A stretch of 64,000 nt of DNA from Thiothrix fructosivorans (GCF_017349355.1 NZ_JAFMPM010000008.1:930001-994000); one strand, 5' to 3'. Shown: positions 17,479 through 27,301, numbered from the stretch's first letter. Notes: a model not told the origin generated them from the letters alone. Numbers and translations are program-made.

Positions 17479-17531
17479 GTCGAGAATCTTGTTAATATTT
17501 TTAGATTCAATGCTAATGTATTTAATTCTTG

Positions 17532-18401
17532 TTATTTAAGCTTTGGTATAACGGGCTGGTATAGTAATTCCGAATTTTCTTTTGAATTGAAAATTTCTGC
17601 CAAAGTATCACGTTTTTCATGAAAACATATTGCAACTGGCTCAGAGCTTCCGCTGATAGCTTTTTTTACTTGATCGTTTGACCATTTCCGAAAAACCTCT
17701 AAGCTATTATCATACTTAATTTTTCCTTCCTTTATTAAATGATTAGCTAGTTGGAACTTTCCATATCTATCACATAGTTGTGCTTCTATATATAGAGCTT
17801 TTGGCAATAAGTTAAACATTAATGTAACAAAGTCTAGCATATGTGATAAATGCTTATTAGTTAAGTTGTGGGAATAACCAATTAGATTATCCATTAAAGA
17901 CATAATCTCATTTCGTTTGATTGATAATGCTACTATAAGTTGATTTGATATTTCGGTTGTTTCATTGACTAACGCTTTATCTAAAAGCAGCGTTCTTGAT
18001 GCTTCTACAATCCCAAAATATTCAGATAGCTTCCCCATAAAATAAATAATATTTTGCGAGTTAATATCCTGAGAAACCATGTCGATTTTTTCTTGAAGCT
18101 TATCAATTTTTCTAGATAAATATACAGTTTGTATTATTATTGCTCCAAGTATGATGCTTGTACTCAAACCAATAGCAGCCAATTGAGTTGCATGAGCTGT
18201 CTGAGTTAACTTTATTAAATCTGTTACTTTTTCTGGGTCAAAATCTAAATTCTTTAATGGCATATGCTGAAGTATGCCTTTTTTCCCAGAGCCTTCCGCC
18301 CAATACGCTACACCATCACGTATTGTAACAGTTCCATTCTTTAAACCATTTATTACTTCAGGAATTACTTTTCCCCAATCGAAAGTAAAAACTGTATCCA
18401 T
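17532..18401 (-). CDS. Single-span membrane protein paired with a YaaW-family gene
   Basis: A 289-residue protein of unknown family. Residues 1-60 are soluble, one membrane helix lies at about 73-93 (AAIGLSTSIILGAIIIQTVY), a short coiled coil follows (SRKIDKLQEKIDMVSQDI), then about 170 mostly helical residues. The base composition is clearly more AT-rich than the surrounding metabolic genes, a sign of transfer. It starts 8 bp after the YaaW-family gene on the same strand, so the two are probably one operon. No catalytic motif is visible. A membrane effector or scaffold is possible but unproven. Confidence 0.65.
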   Translation of the reverse strand: MDTVFTFDWGKVIPEVINGLKNGTVTIRDGVAYWAEGSGKKGILQHMPLKNLDFDPEKVTDLIKLTQTAHATQLAAIGLSTSIILGAIIIQTVYLSRKIDKLQEKIDMVSQDINSQNIIYFMGKLSEYFGIVEASRTLLLDKALVNETTEISNQLIVALSIKRNEIMSLMDNLIGYSHNLTNKHLSHMLDFVTLMFNLLPKALYIEAQLCDRYGKFQLANHLIKEGKIKYDNSLEVFRKWSNDQVKKAISGSSEPVAICFHEKRDTLAEIFNSKENSELLYQPVIPKLK

Positions 18402-18409
18402 TTATCACC

Positions 18410-19141
18410 TCAAAAATAATCTTTTTCTAACATTTGTTGTCTAATTGCTGAAATTTGAATCACACATGGCAAAGTTACTCTGAAAGCTGGACCTGATATT
18501 GCTGGAATAGTCAATAATCCAACAATAGCCCACCCTATTGGTCCAGTAAATATTCCCAGTAAGCGAGTAGCTCCAATCTCTGCCGCAGTAGAAAAACTTG
18601 TACCTATAAGTGCCTGAGCAACCGCTCTAGCAAGTAGTAACGATATTTCTCGTGATATTATCCCTGACGATATTGATGCAAGTATGGAAGCGAGAAGTGC
18701 TCCACCCGTAAGTGTTGGATCAATCCCTAATCTATTCTTGATGTCATCTTTTTCTTGTTGAGACATTTCAGACCATGCTTTTTCAAAAAGTTTAGATAAT
18801 AAATTCTGTTCTATATTTATGGTTGTCTGTGAATCATTAAGCTCAACATTTATTTTTTTACAAACATCTATTAGTATCTCTCTGTAAAGAATACCTGAGC
18901 CTCTAAATAGGTTTACAAATGTGTCTCCTCCAAAGTATTGGAGTTCTGCGGCTATTTCTTTCCATGCTTGTTTAAAATCGCCATTGGATTTTTTAAAATT
19001 TTCGTTGTCTAGTAATTCTTCAGTTAAGCGAATATTTCCATTTTCATCTTTAGTCAGATATGCCACAAGGAATTTAAGCATTTCATTATCAGCATATCTA
19101 AGTATTTCAAGATCCTTATCTTCTCTATATTTATTTGCCAT
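18410..19141 (-). CDS. YaaW-family (UPF0174/DUF3944) protein
   Basis: A 243-residue protein similar in layout to E. coli YaaW. An N-terminal short domain (DLEILRYADNEMLKFLVAYL) is followed by the family segment WKEIAAELQYFGGDTFVNLF and GSGILYREILIDVCKKI. After it comes a hydrophobic Gly/Ala-rich region (residues 150-215) that may insert into membranes. It ends AFRVTLPCVIQISAIRQ, where YaaW has AYRVTIPAVLQIACLR. The function of the family is unknown. It is AT-rich like its downstream partner, leads the two-gene operon, and has 248 bp of noncoding DNA upstream that contains two abutting palindromes (19205-19223). Confidence 0.8.
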   Translation of the reverse strand: MANKYREDKDLEILRYADNEMLKFLVAYLTKDENGNIRLTEELLDNENFKKSNGDFKQAWKEIAAELQYFGGDTFVNLFRGSGILYREILIDVCKKINVELNDSQTTINIEQNLLSKLFEKAWSEMSQQEKDDIKNRLGIDPTLTGGALLASILASISSGIISREISLLLARAVAQALIGTSFSTAAEIGATRLLGIFTGPIGWAIVGLLTIPAISGPAFRVTLPCVIQISAIRQQMLEKDYF

Positions 19142-19389
19142 ATTTATCTCTATTTTTCAGTATATGATCTTTTATTAACCCTAACAGGATATTAAGCTAT
19201 CTATGCTACGTAGCAACTAGTTGTCATCATGGTACATTTCCCCATTTGCTAATCAATTGCACAGGATTATACAGCCGACGAACGGTATGCGCATTATTTT
19301 TTATGGGCATCGTCTTCGTTGGTGGCAACGCCGCCCGACTCACTGCAATATGCTATCATCTGCCACATCACCACCGTGCAGGACGTGCC

Positions 19390-21078
19390 ATGAAAATCCC
19401 CTACGGCTTGAGCAATTTCAAGAAAGTCATCACCGAAGGCTTTGTCTATGTCGATAAAACCGCCTACATCGCCGCGTTAGAAACCGATGGGCAGTACCAC
19501 TTTCTGTTGCGCCCGCGCCGTTTCGGTAAAAGCCTGTTCATCTCGGCACTGGAGTATTACTACGACGTAAAACACCAAGCGGATTTCGCCGCGATTTTTT
19601 CCCAACTCCACATCGGGCAACACCCCACCCCGACGCGCAGCAGCTATCAGGTGCTGTTCATGGAGTTCAGCGGGATTGCCACGGATAGCGCGGAATCGGT
19701 CGAGCGTTCGTTTACGCATAAAGTCGATGTGGCTTTGAAAAGTACGCTGGAACGCTACGCTTACCCAGCCGCAGCTATCGCCAGCGTTGATAAAAGCTAT
19801 TCTTCCTACGAAAAAATGGAAGCCTTTTTCAGTGCGACCCGTGGGCAAAAAATATTCCTGTTGATCGACGAATACGATCATTTCGCCAATTCGATGCTGG
19901 CGGATGACCCGAAGCTGTTTCAAAGCGTGATGGGGAAGGGCGGTTTCGTGCGCAGTTTTTACGAAACTATCAAGGCAGCCACTCAGCGCGGCACAGTAGA
20001 CCGTTTGTTCATCACAGGTGTTACCCCGTTGATGCTCGACAGCATGACCAGCGGGTTCAATATCGCCAGAAACCTGTCGCTGCACCGGGATTTCAACGCT
20101 GCAATGGGCTTCACTCAAACAGAAGTCGCGGCTTTGATTCAGCCATTGATTGAAACCTGCCAGTTGGATACCAACGTTTTGTTGGATGACATGGCACACT
20201 GGTACAACGGCTACCGTTTTCACCCCAAAGCAACCGAAACGGTATACAACGCCAATATGGTGCTGTATTTCCTTGATAATTTCCGCTTGGAAGAATGCGC
20301 TTACCCTGAACAAATGCTGGACGAGAATATCGCCTCCGATTACCGCAAAATCATGGCATTGTTTGGCATCGGCGATCGTGAAGCTAACTACCAAGTGCTG
20401 GATGAGTTGGTCACGACTGGCACGGTAAAAGCCCAACAGCAACGCAAGTTTGAGCTGGATAAAAACTTCAGCCGTGACGATTTCATCAGCCTGCTGGCTT
20501 ACATGGGGTTTGTGACCATTAGCGGCAGCACCCTGACGCAGACGGTGTTTGCCATTCCCAACCATGTGATCCGCGAACTCTATTTCCACTACTTCAAGGT
20601 AGAACTGGAACGCCGCAACCAAATCAGCATTCCCAACCAATCCTTGACGCAAGCCATTGAACTGTTGGCATTGCAAGACGACATCCAGCCATTGCTGAAT
20701 GAAATGCAGCGCGTACTACAAGTGCTTTCCAACCGCGATTTCATGAAGATGGATGAAAAGCACATTAAAACCTTGCTGCTGACGCTGCTCTACCATTCTC
20801 CGGTGTATTTCATCCAGAGCGAGCGCGAAATGAATCACCGTTACCCTGACATCCTGCTGTTGGAACGCAGCCCGTATGCCGTGCCACACCAGCATCTGAT
20901 CGAACTGAAATACGCCAAAAAATCTGAGGGTGTAAAAGGCTGGGAAGCCAAGCGGGAAGAGGGTATCACGCAAGTGCAAGGCTATTTGTCTGTGCCCGAA
21001 ATCGCCGCATTGCCCAAACTCAGCGCGTGGGTGGTGCTGACGGATAGCGAGCAACTTGACGTGGTGAAAGTACAATAA
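19390..21078 (+). CDS. AAA-ATPase-like protein with C-terminal PD-(D/E)XK nuclease domain
   Basis: A 562-residue protein of the widespread AAA-ATPase-like (PF09820) plus PDDEXK_9 (PF08011) architecture. The N-terminus MKIPYGLSNFKKVITEGFVYVDKT and RPRRFGKSLF (a Walker-A-like loop) are diagnostic, as is FLLIDEYDHFANSML (Walker B). The C-terminal nuclease motif reads HRYPDILLL...HLIELKYAKKS. ATG 19390 is chosen because the family starts exactly there; an upstream extension has no similarity. These genes occur in many variable copies in bacteria, often near mobile or defence loci; the biological role is not established. It is monocistronic. Confidence 0.9.
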   Translation: MKIPYGLSNFKKVITEGFVYVDKTAYIAALETDGQYHFLLRPRRFGKSLFISALEYYYDVKHQADFAAIFSQLHIGQHPTPTRSSYQVLFMEFSGIATDSAESVERSFTHKVDVALKSTLERYAYPAAAIASVDKSYSSYEKMEAFFSATRGQKIFLLIDEYDHFANSMLADDPKLFQSVMGKGGFVRSFYETIKAATQRGTVDRLFITGVTPLMLDSMTSGFNIARNLSLHRDFNAAMGFTQTEVAALIQPLIETCQLDTNVLLDDMAHWYNGYRFHPKATETVYNANMVLYFLDNFRLEECAYPEQMLDENIASDYRKIMALFGIGDREANYQVLDELVTTGTVKAQQQRKFELDKNFSRDDFISLLAYMGFVTISGSTLTQTVFAIPNHVIRELYFHYFKVELERRNQISIPNQSLTQAIELLALQDDIQPLLNEMQRVLQVLSNRDFMKMDEKHIKTLLLTLLYHSPVYFIQSEREMNHRYPDILLLERSPYAVPHQHLIELKYAKKSEGVKGWEAKREEGITQVQGYLSVPEIAALPKLSAWVVLTDSEQLDVVKVQ

Positions 21079-21201
21079 AGCCATTCGTTTTTATGCTATG
21101 ATAAAAACCTCTATTTCAGTGGAATCCAGTAATTATTACGTACAACGGGCAACGCCGTTTGCCCTAACGACCACCCATTAATTACCTCGGAGTACAAGAT
21201 C

Positions 21202-21324
21202 ATGAGTAAAGAACAAAAAAGTAATAAAGAAACCAAAAAGCAGCCTGTTATGACCGCCAAAGAGAGAAAAGTGGCGAAGCAGGTCAAAAAAGAGACCAAA
21301 GGTTTGCTAACACCGAATATGTAG
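21202..21324 (+). CDS. Lysine-rich 40-residue small protein
   Basis: A short reading frame starting MSKEQKSNKETKK and ending LLTPNM. Eleven of 40 residues are Lys, and the protein is strongly basic and probably helical. CGGAG lies 9 bp before the ATG. Upstream is a hairpin GGGCAA/TTGCCC at about 21149-21164. Similar short MSKEQ-type Lys-rich proteins occur in Proteobacteria, but I know no function; nucleic acid or ribosome binding would fit the charge. It lies 77 bp before the Crp/Fnr gene on the same strand. Confidence 0.6.
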   Translation: MSKEQKSNKETKKQPVMTAKERKVAKQVKKETKGLLTPNM

Positions 21325-21350
21325 CATTACCTTGATAAAGCGCAATGCTT

Positions 21351-21387
21351 CTGTATCAGCTATCTCTAATACTGGAGGCTGATACAG
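21351..21387. promoter_or_regulatory. Perfect 10-bp inverted repeat upstream of the Crp/Fnr gene
   Basis: CTGTATCAGC (21351-21360) and GCTGATACAG (21378-21387) are separated by 17 bp and end 13 bp before the regulator's ATG. A shorter GCATT/AATGC hairpin precedes it. It may be a terminator for the small gene, a translational control hairpin, or an operator for autoregulation. Confidence 0.5.
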
Positions 21388-21400
21388 AAAGGATTGAATC

Positions 21401-22096
21401 ATGGAATCACCGCACAGCAATGGGGCGCTCAAATCATGCCCCATTCACGAATTCCCTGCTTTTGCCGCGTTGGGTGAAAAACTCACCTCTGCCTTGAAAG
21501 CAGTGGAAAGCGATACCGTCGAATACACGGCGGCCGACACCATCTACACGGCTGGTGTAAACGCGCAACACATTTATTTATTGCGTGAAGGTCACGTTAA
21601 GCTCTTCAAAACGACACCCGCAGGCAAAGATCAGATCATCCGCATCGTTAAAGCGGGCGAGATTTTCGGCTTCGATGGGCTAGTCGACATCCGCTATAAT
21701 CACAGTGCCTTGCCGTTGAAACAAGCATCCGTCTGCCGCATTGCGGTCGAAAAACTGGCTGCCTTGGGTGAACGTCGCCCCGAAGTCGAACGGCTCATCA
21801 TGGTACGTTGCATCAAAGAATTGCAACACGCCGATGAACGTTTGTTGGAACTCGGCGCAAAACGGTCAGGCGAACGCCTCGCCTCGTTTTTACTCGCATG
21901 GTGTTGTGACGCACAGACGTGGACACCGTTGGTGCTTTCCCGCCTTGAAATCGCGCAATTGTTAGGGCTAACCATCGAAACGGTTAGCCGTTTGTTTGCG
22001 CAATGGAAACGCGACGGCTTGGTACAAGAAAAGCGCCAAGCCATCCAAATCATGGATCGCAAGCAGATGGTCACGGTAGCGGGTAGCCACTGTTAA
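21401..22096 (+). CDS. Crp/Fnr-family transcriptional regulator
   Basis: A 231-residue regulator with an N-terminal cyclic-nucleotide-binding-type beta barrel (residues 30-125; IYLLREGHVKLFKTTPAGKDQ), a dimer helix (about 128-165) and a C-terminal winged helix with recognition segment LSRLEIAQLLGLTIETVSRLF. The N-terminus has only one Cys (SCPIHEF) plus one in the barrel, so the four-Cys FeS cluster of true FNR is absent. The ligand is unknown. Crp/Fnr half-sites are expected in its targets; with the cyd operon in the same window, oxygen or redox control is conceivable but not shown. Confidence 0.9.
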   Translation: MESPHSNGALKSCPIHEFPAFAALGEKLTSALKAVESDTVEYTAADTIYTAGVNAQHIYLLREGHVKLFKTTPAGKDQIIRIVKAGEIFGFDGLVDIRYNHSALPLKQASVCRIAVEKLAALGERRPEVERLIMVRCIKELQHADERLLELGAKRSGERLASFLLAWCCDAQTWTPLVLSRLEIAQLLGLTIETVSRLFAQWKRDGLVQEKRQAIQIMDRKQMVTVAGSHC

Positions 22097-22110
22097 CGTT
22101 GGGGGTGGCG

Positions 22111-25100
22111 TTACGCGCCATAGCCTCCGCCGCCCGGCGTAGCGACCGTTAGCACATCACCCGCCTTTACTTCCACTTGCGCGACGCCTGCCAGCGTTTC
22201 CAGATAGCCATCGGCTCGCAACACGCGATTCACCCCGCATTGCCCATTGCGCCCACCCGCCATGCCATACGGCGCAACCTTGCGATGCCCTGACACAAGG
22301 CTGACCGTCATCGGTTCGAGGAAGCGGGTTTTGCGCACCACGCCATCACCGCCGCGCTGTTTGCCTTTGCCGCCGGAATGCGGGCGGATGTGGAATGCTT
22401 CCAGCCGTACCGGAAAGCGCGTTTCGAGGATTTCGGGGTCGGTCAAACGCGAATTGGTCATGTGGGTATGTACCGCACTTGCGCCATTCGCCTGTGCCGT
22501 TGCTCCCGCGCCGCCGCACAGGGTTTCGTAATACTGGTGTTGCGCATTGCCCCACGTCACGTTGTTCATTGTGCCTTGCGCTGCGCCCATGATGCCGAGT
22601 GCGCCGAACAGCGCGTCTACCACGTACTGCGAGGTTTCCACATTGCCTGCCACCACGGCTGCCGGATATTGCGGGTTCAACATCGAGCCGGGTGGAATAA
22701 TGATGTGCAAGGGCTTGAGGCAACCTTCGTTGAGCGGGATGTTGTCCGCTACCAAACAGCGGAACACGTACAGCACGGCAGCGCGAGTAATCGCGGTGGG
22801 CGCATTCAAATTACCCGCGTGTTGTGAGCTAGTTCCCGTGAAATCCAACGTGGCGGCACGTTGCGCCGTATCCACCGTAATCGTTACGCAAATCCGGCTA
22901 CCATCGTCCATGTCATATTGGAAACTGCCATCTTTGAGGCTGCTAATCACACGGCGCACGGAAGCCTCCGCGTTGTCTTGGACGTGGCGCATATAGGCTT
23001 GCACCGTTGTCAGTCCCATTTGCGCAATCATGCGGGTGAGTTCGGTTTCGCCTCGCGTACAAGCGGCAAGTTGTGCTTTTAAATCGGCAATGTTGTAGTC
23101 GATATTCCGCGCAGGGTACACGCCTGATGCCAGTAACGCCCGCATTTCAGCTTCACGAAAACGCCCGCGTTCCACCAGTTTAACATTAGTGAGCAAGATG
23201 CCTTCTTCAGCAATCGTGCGGCTTTGTGGGGGAATCGAGCCGGGGGTAATGCCGCCTATATCCGCATGATGCCCCCGCGTGGCGACGTAGAAAATGATGC
23301 TATTGCCCGCATCGTCAAACACGGGTTTGACCACGGTAATGTCGGGTAAATGCGTGCCGCCGTGGTAGGGGTCGTTAAGCACATACACATCACCTGCCTG
23401 CATCTGCCCCGCGTTAGCATGGATCACCGCTTTGATACTTTCACTCATGCTGCCCAGATGCACGGGCATGTGCGGCGCATTCGCCACCAGATTGCCTTCG
23501 GGATCGAAGATGGCGCAGGAAAAGTCCAAGCGTTCCTTGATATTCACCGACACGGCGGTTTGTTCCAGCACAAAACCCATTTGCTCAGCGATGGACATGA
23601 ACAGGTTATTGAAGATTTCTAGGCGGATGGGATCGGGGGAGGCTGCCGTCTCCTTACCCCCCATCCCCGACCCTTCCCCCGCAAGGGGTGAAGGGAGTGA
23701 AGATGAAGAGGGGAGTTGTTCCATCACCAAATTGCCCTGATCGGTCAGTTGGACTTTCCAATCCGGTTCAATGACCACTGTCCCGGTACTTTCCAGAATA
23801 ACCGCAGGGCCGGTAATTGTTTGTCCAACAGCTAAACCATCCCGCTGATAAAACGGCGTATCCCACCATTCCCCGCGCATAAACACCGGATGCCGCGTTT
23901 CCCCCTCTTCGCTCCCTTCACCCCTTGCGGGGGAAGGGCTGGGGATGGGGGGAAGTCGGGCTGAAGCCCGACCTACAGCAATCCCCTCCACCTCAACACT
24001 AGCAACAACAACCCCTTTTTCCGCCGTCACAAACCCAAAGCGCTGCCGATGCACTCCCTCAAACGCCACCCGAATTCCCGCCGCATCTTCCCCAGCCCAA
24101 GCCAGCAGCAAGCTCGAATCCGATCCCGTATAACGACAATGCAAGCGTGTTTCATACCGCATGTGTGCCGTACTGACACCTTGGTTACGAATATGTGCCG
24201 CCGTTTCTGCGACCAGTTTTGCCTGTTGTTGCTGCAAACTTACCAGCAACGCATCATCCAACGCCACCTCCACACTGCGTGTCACAATATGGCGCACATC
24301 CGCCAACCCCATTCCATACGCCGACAGCACCCCCGCGAACGGATGCAAAAATACCTTGCGCATCCCCAACGCTTCCGCCACCAGACACGCATGTTGCCCA
24401 CTCGCGCCGCCAAAGCAGCACAGCGCATACTCACTCACATCATAGCCGCGCTGCACCGAAATCTTTTTGATCGCATTCGCCATATTCTCGACGGCAACGC
24501 TGATAAAACCTTCGGCGACTTGTTCAGGGGTGAGGTTTCGGCTGCGCTCAGCTAACGCGGTGAATTTTTCCCGCACCACCTCCACATCCAACGGCTCATT
24601 CCCCTCACCCCCGAAAATGGCAGGGAAATAATCCGCCTGCAATTTCCCCAGCAAGACATTGCAATCAGTGATCGTTAGTTCACCGCCACGCCGATACGCC
24701 GCAGGCCCTGGATTCGCTCCGGCAGAATCAGGCCCCACCCGAAAACGTTGCCCATCAAAATGCAGGATTGAGCCACCACCCGCCGCCACGGTATGAATCA
24801 ACATCATTGGCGCACGAATCCGCGCCCCAGCAATGTGGCTTTCCAGCGTGCGTTCGTATTCACCCGCAAAATGGCACACATCAGTTGACGTGCCACCCAT
24901 ATCAAAGCCAATCAACTTGTCGAAACCCGCTGCCAGCGCGGTTTGCACCATGCCGACCACGCCACCGGCGGGCCCTGACAGAATCGCATCCTTACCCGCA
25001 AAGTGATTCGCGTGCGTCAAACCGCCGTTGGATTGCATGAAAAACAGCTTGGTATTCGGCAGTTCCCGTGCCACTTGCTCGACATAACGGCGCAATACGG

Positions 25101-25755
25101 GCGAGAGATACGCATCCACCGCCGTGGTATCGCCGCGCCCGACGAATTTGATCAGTGGGCTAACCGCGTGGCTGGTAGAAATCTGGGTGAAACCCACTTC
25201 GCGGGCAATGTCTGCGACCAGCATTTCGTGTTGCGGGTAGCGATAAGCGTGCATGAACAAAATGGCTACCGAGCGCAAACCTTTAGCGTAAGCGGCTTGC
25301 AGGGCAGGGCGAATGTGATCTGCATCGGGCGCTTGCAAAATTTCACCATCCGCTGCAATACGTTCCTCCACTTCCAACACATCGCTGTACAGCATCTGCG
25401 GCAATTCGATGTCGAGCGCGAACAGATAGGGGCGTTGCTGGTAGCCAATCCGCAAGGCATCGCCGAAACCGTGCGTTGTCACCAGCAATACGGGTGCACC
25501 TTTGTGTTCCAGCAAGGCGTTGGTGGCGACGGTTGTACCCATACGTACCGTGTCGATGCATTCGGTGGGAAGCGCTTGCCCCGTCGCTATACCGAGCAGA
25601 TCACGGATGCCTTGTAATGCCGCGTCGGGATAGCGTTCTGGGTTTTCCGACAGCAATTTGTGAGTGTGTAGCGTGCCGTCGGGGGCTTGCGCCACGATGT
25701 CCGTGAACGTGCCGCCTCGGTCGATCCAGAATTGCCAGCGTGCTTGTTTATTCAT
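22111..25755 (-). CDS. 5-oxoprolinase (fused HyuA-HyuB hydantoinase), carrying in-frame repeats
   Basis: A 1,214-residue enzyme that opens 5-oxoproline to glutamate with ATP, as in the gamma-glutamyl cycle. An N-terminal hydantoinase-A part starts with [16 protein letters not shown] and has [15 protein letters not shown] hydantoinase-B part begins near residue 710 ([18 protein letters not shown]), with [15 protein letters not shown] and the C-terminal [16 protein letters not shown]. The start at 25755 is chosen because the family begins there; it overlaps the upstream protease gene by 8 bp. Two copies of a GC-rich dispersed repeat plus a REP-like palindrome lie in frame at residues of about 593-619 and 677-701, adding Pro/Gly/Glu-rich peptides. 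A hydantoinase of other substrate range is the alternative. Confidence 0.88.
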   Translation of the reverse strand: MNKQARWQFWIDRGGTFTDIVAQAPDGTLHTHKLLSENPERYPDAALQGIRDLLGIATGQALPTECIDTVRMGTTVATNALLEHKGAPVLLVTTHGFGDALRIGYQQRPYLFALDIELPQMLYSDVLEVEERIAADGEILQAPDADHIRPALQAAYAKGLRSVAILFMHAYRYPQHEMLVADIAREVGFTQISTSHAVSPLIKFVGRGDTTAVDAYLSPVLRRYVEQVARELPNTKLFFMQSNGGLTHANHFAGKDAILSGPAGGVVGMVQTALAAGFDKLIGFDMGGTSTDVCHFAGEYERTLESHIAGARIRAPMMLIHTVAAGGGSILHFDGQRFRVGPDSAGANPGPAAYRRGGELTITDCNVLLGKLQADYFPAIFGGEGNEPLDVEVVREKFTALAERSRNLTPEQVAEGFISVAVENMANAIKKISVQRGYDVSEYALCCFGGASGQHACLVAEALGMRKVFLHPFAGVLSAYGMGLADVRHIVTRSVEVALDDALLVSLQQQQAKLVAETAAHIRNQGVSTAHMRYETRLHCRYTGSDSSLLLAWAGEDAAGIRVAFEGVHRQRFGFVTAEKGVVVASVEVEGIAVGRASARLPPIPSPSPARGEGSEEGETRHPVFMRGEWWDTPFYQRDGLAVGQTITGPAVILESTGTVVIEPDWKVQLTDQGNLVMEQLPSSSSLPSPLAGEGSGMGGKETAASPDPIRLEIFNNLFMSIAEQMGFVLEQTAVSVNIKERLDFSCAIFDPEGNLVANAPHMPVHLGSMSESIKAVIHANAGQMQAGDVYVLNDPYHGGTHLPDITVVKPVFDDAGNSIIFYVATRGHHADIGGITPGSIPPQSRTIAEEGILLTNVKLVERGRFREAEMRALLASGVYPARNIDYNIADLKAQLAACTRGETELTRMIAQMGLTTVQAYMRHVQDNAEASVRRVISSLKDGSFQYDMDDGSRICVTITVDTAQRAATLDFTGTSSQHAGNLNAPTAITRAAVLYVFRCLVADNIPLNEGCLKPLHIIIPPGSMLNPQYPAAVVAGNVETSQYVVDALFGALGIMGAAQGTMNNVTWGNAQHQYYETLCGGAGATAQANGASAVHTHMTNSRLTDPEILETRFPVRLEAFHIRPHSGGKGKQRGGDGVVRKTRFLEPMTVSLVSGHRKVAPYGMAGGRNGQCGVNRVLRADGYLETLAGVAQVEVKAGDVLTVATPGGGGYGA
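23652..23715 (+). repeat. Dispersed GC-rich repeat, copy 1, inside the 5-oxoprolinase frame
   Basis: A core of CCCCATCCCC, CCCTTCCCCCGCAAGGGG and TGAAGGGAG elements. It is the inverted counterpart of the copy at 23901-23952. In the coding strand it yields a Ser/Gly-rich peptide containing [14 protein letters not shown]. Such PSP-GEG-coding repeats are common intergenic elements in proteobacteria. Confidence 0.75.
23901..23952 (-). repeat. Dispersed GC-rich repeat, copy 2 (inverted relative to copy 1)
   Basis: The reverse complement of this stretch matches 23652-23715 almost base for base over the CCCCATCCCC to GAAGGGAG core. It codes for a Pro/Glu-rich peptide containing [18 protein letters not shown], so the element is open in both orientations. 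Confidence 0.75.
23955..23977 (-). repeat. REP-like palindrome GTCGGGCT-GA-AGCCCGAC inside a gene
   Basis: A perfect 8-bp stem (23955-23962 with 23965-23972) flanked by CTACA. Read on the minus strand it starts TGTAGGTCGGGCTTC, a common REP type. It abuts repeat copy 2 and stays in frame with the 5-oxoprolinase gene. Confidence 0.75.
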
Positions 25756-27187
25756 CCCAATTGTAACCGTTGTCGTTGCAGAGTTTTTCGCAGAGGGCTT
25801 CGAGTGCGGCGAGGAAGGCTTCTTCATCGTCTGGGGTGACTTCAAAGGTAGAAAAATCGACGTAAGTGCCGTTTTCGTCCTCGCTTTCTTCCCATTCGAT
25901 GCTGTAGTCGTCATCGGTGGTGTGTTTGGAACACAACTTTTCGATTTTTGCCGCAACGGCTTCCGTATCGTCGGTATAAACGTAAAAACCGGTTAGTGTG
26001 ACCGTGGCCGTTTCCGTATCATCTTCTTCAGTTTCGTCGTCTTCAGCTTCGGCGTCATCATAGCCTTCTACGCTGTAGTCGTAGTTTTCATCTTCTGCCC
26101 ATTCGTTGCACAGCGCATCAAGTGCTTCCATAAACGCATCCGGCTCATCCAGTGATAGGTCGAAGTTGGTAATGCTGGCGTAAGTCATGCCGTCTTCTTC
26201 GCTTTCTTCGTAATCAAAATAGAACGAGTCTTCGTTTTCGTACTCTTCACACAAGGCTTCGAGGGACGTGGCAAAACCTTCTACGTCATCGGTGGCAACA
26301 TAGAAATCAAATAACTGGATCGAACCTTCAGCGGCAAAGTAAGAGCTATCATCCTCGGATTCGAGGTCAGCACTGAAATCCAAATCTTCCACCGCTTTCA
26401 CCACCCAAGTATCGTGCCCATTGAGTTCATCATGAATCACGTATTTGTAAGGGATGTAGCAGTAACCTTGGTCGCCCCACGCGTTTCCCCACGAATTGCG
26501 CACAATAAACATCTGATCTTTATCCAAATAACCGACGCACAGCATGGCGTGCCAGCCGTGTTCTTCGCGCACTTGTTCGGCTTTTTTCGGGATGGGCACG
26601 CGCCCACGGTTATCCGTGGCATCATCAAACGAGGTGAAGGTATTCAAGCAAAACGCGATAGGGTAGCCATCCGCCAAGGTGTGGCGATATAAATCCAGCT
26701 CGGTGGCGACGTATTCTGCCTCGGCAATTTTGAAACGGGCGGCGTGTTCGTAAGCGCTGCTATCGGGTTCGGTGGTAATCGCGTCTTCGTCGTTAGGCCA
26801 TAAATCTTCATGGCACGCACCGTATTTTTTCAAACCTTCAATCGCAGCTTGCATACTCGTGCCTGCGTCTTCGTCCGCATCGCCTTCTTCGTACCGTGCA
26901 TTGAAATAGATAAACAGGCGGCTGACATCGCCCGCTTCTTCGCCCAATTGGCGCTTGGCAAGGTATTCATACGCACCCGCGCAAGCATTCGCCACGCAGC
27001 TAGAGCCGACTTGTTCTTCGACTGCGGTTAGATACGGGCGTAAATCGACTTTGGGGGGCAACGGTTTTGCGGCGGAACGCCCGATTTTGCGCCGTGGTGC
27101 ATCCGCAGGAACAGCGCCAACGCGACAGCCGCCAATTTTGTTATTACGTGATTGCATTATGAAGCACCGATTAATGTTATGAGGCAT
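25748..27187 (-). CDS. Papain-family (C1) cysteine protease with acidic C-terminal repeats
   Basis: A 479-residue protein. The peptidase domain (about residues 45-265) has oxyanion Gln59, nucleophile Cys64 ([13 protein letters not shown]), His213 in [13 protein letters not shown] and Asn231 in [18 protein letters not shown]. No signal peptide or inhibitory propeptide is seen, so it is probably cytosolic. The C-terminal 190 residues are very acidic and made of repeats sharing a DD-x-E...LEALC pattern (LC at about 312, 360, 419 and 466). They are not a family I recognise and could bind Ca, basic partners or the active site. ATG 27157 is an alternative start. The stop codon overlaps the 5-oxoprolinase start by 8 bp, so the two are coupled. 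Confidence 0.85.
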   Translation of the reverse strand: MPHNINRCFIMQSRNNKIGGCRVGAVPADAPRRKIGRSAAKPLPPKVDLRPYLTAVEEQVGSSCVANACAGAYEYLAKRQLGEEAGDVSRLFIYFNARYEEGDADEDAGTSMQAAIEGLKKYGACHEDLWPNDEDAITTEPDSSAYEHAARFKIAEAEYVATELDLYRHTLADGYPIAFCLNTFTSFDDATDNRGRVPIPKKAEQVREEHGWHAMLCVGYLDKDQMFIVRNSWGNAWGDQGYCYIPYKYVIHDELNGHDTWVVKAVEDLDFSADLESEDDSSYFAAEGSIQLFDFYVATDDVEGFATSLEALCEEYENEDSFYFDYEESEEDGMTYASITNFDLSLDEPDAFMEALDALCNEWAEDENYDYSVEGYDDAEAEDDETEEDDTETATVTLTGFYVYTDDTEAVAAKIEKLCSKHTTDDDYSIEWEESEDENGTYVDFSTFEVTPDDEEAFLAALEALCEKLCNDNGYNWDE

Positions 27188-27301
27188 GAATGTGCTTGAA
27201 TGTATGAGAGCAGCGTGGGGTGGTCAAGTAAAACCGAGGCTGTTTGTGTTTGCAGCAACACCTGCTTATGATCAGGTGCATTTGGAAAACGTTAGTCAGG
27301 G

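Noticed and set aside
19477-20676. 399-residue minus-strand open frame
   Set aside because: It is antisense to the AAA-ATPase/PD-(D/E)XK gene, which has clear motifs; composition of the shadow is atypical.
25756-25956. N-terminal extension of the 5-oxoprolinase
   Set aside because: It lies wholly in another frame of the protease gene and is Ser/Thr/Lys/Pro rich; the enzyme family starts at the Met at 25755.
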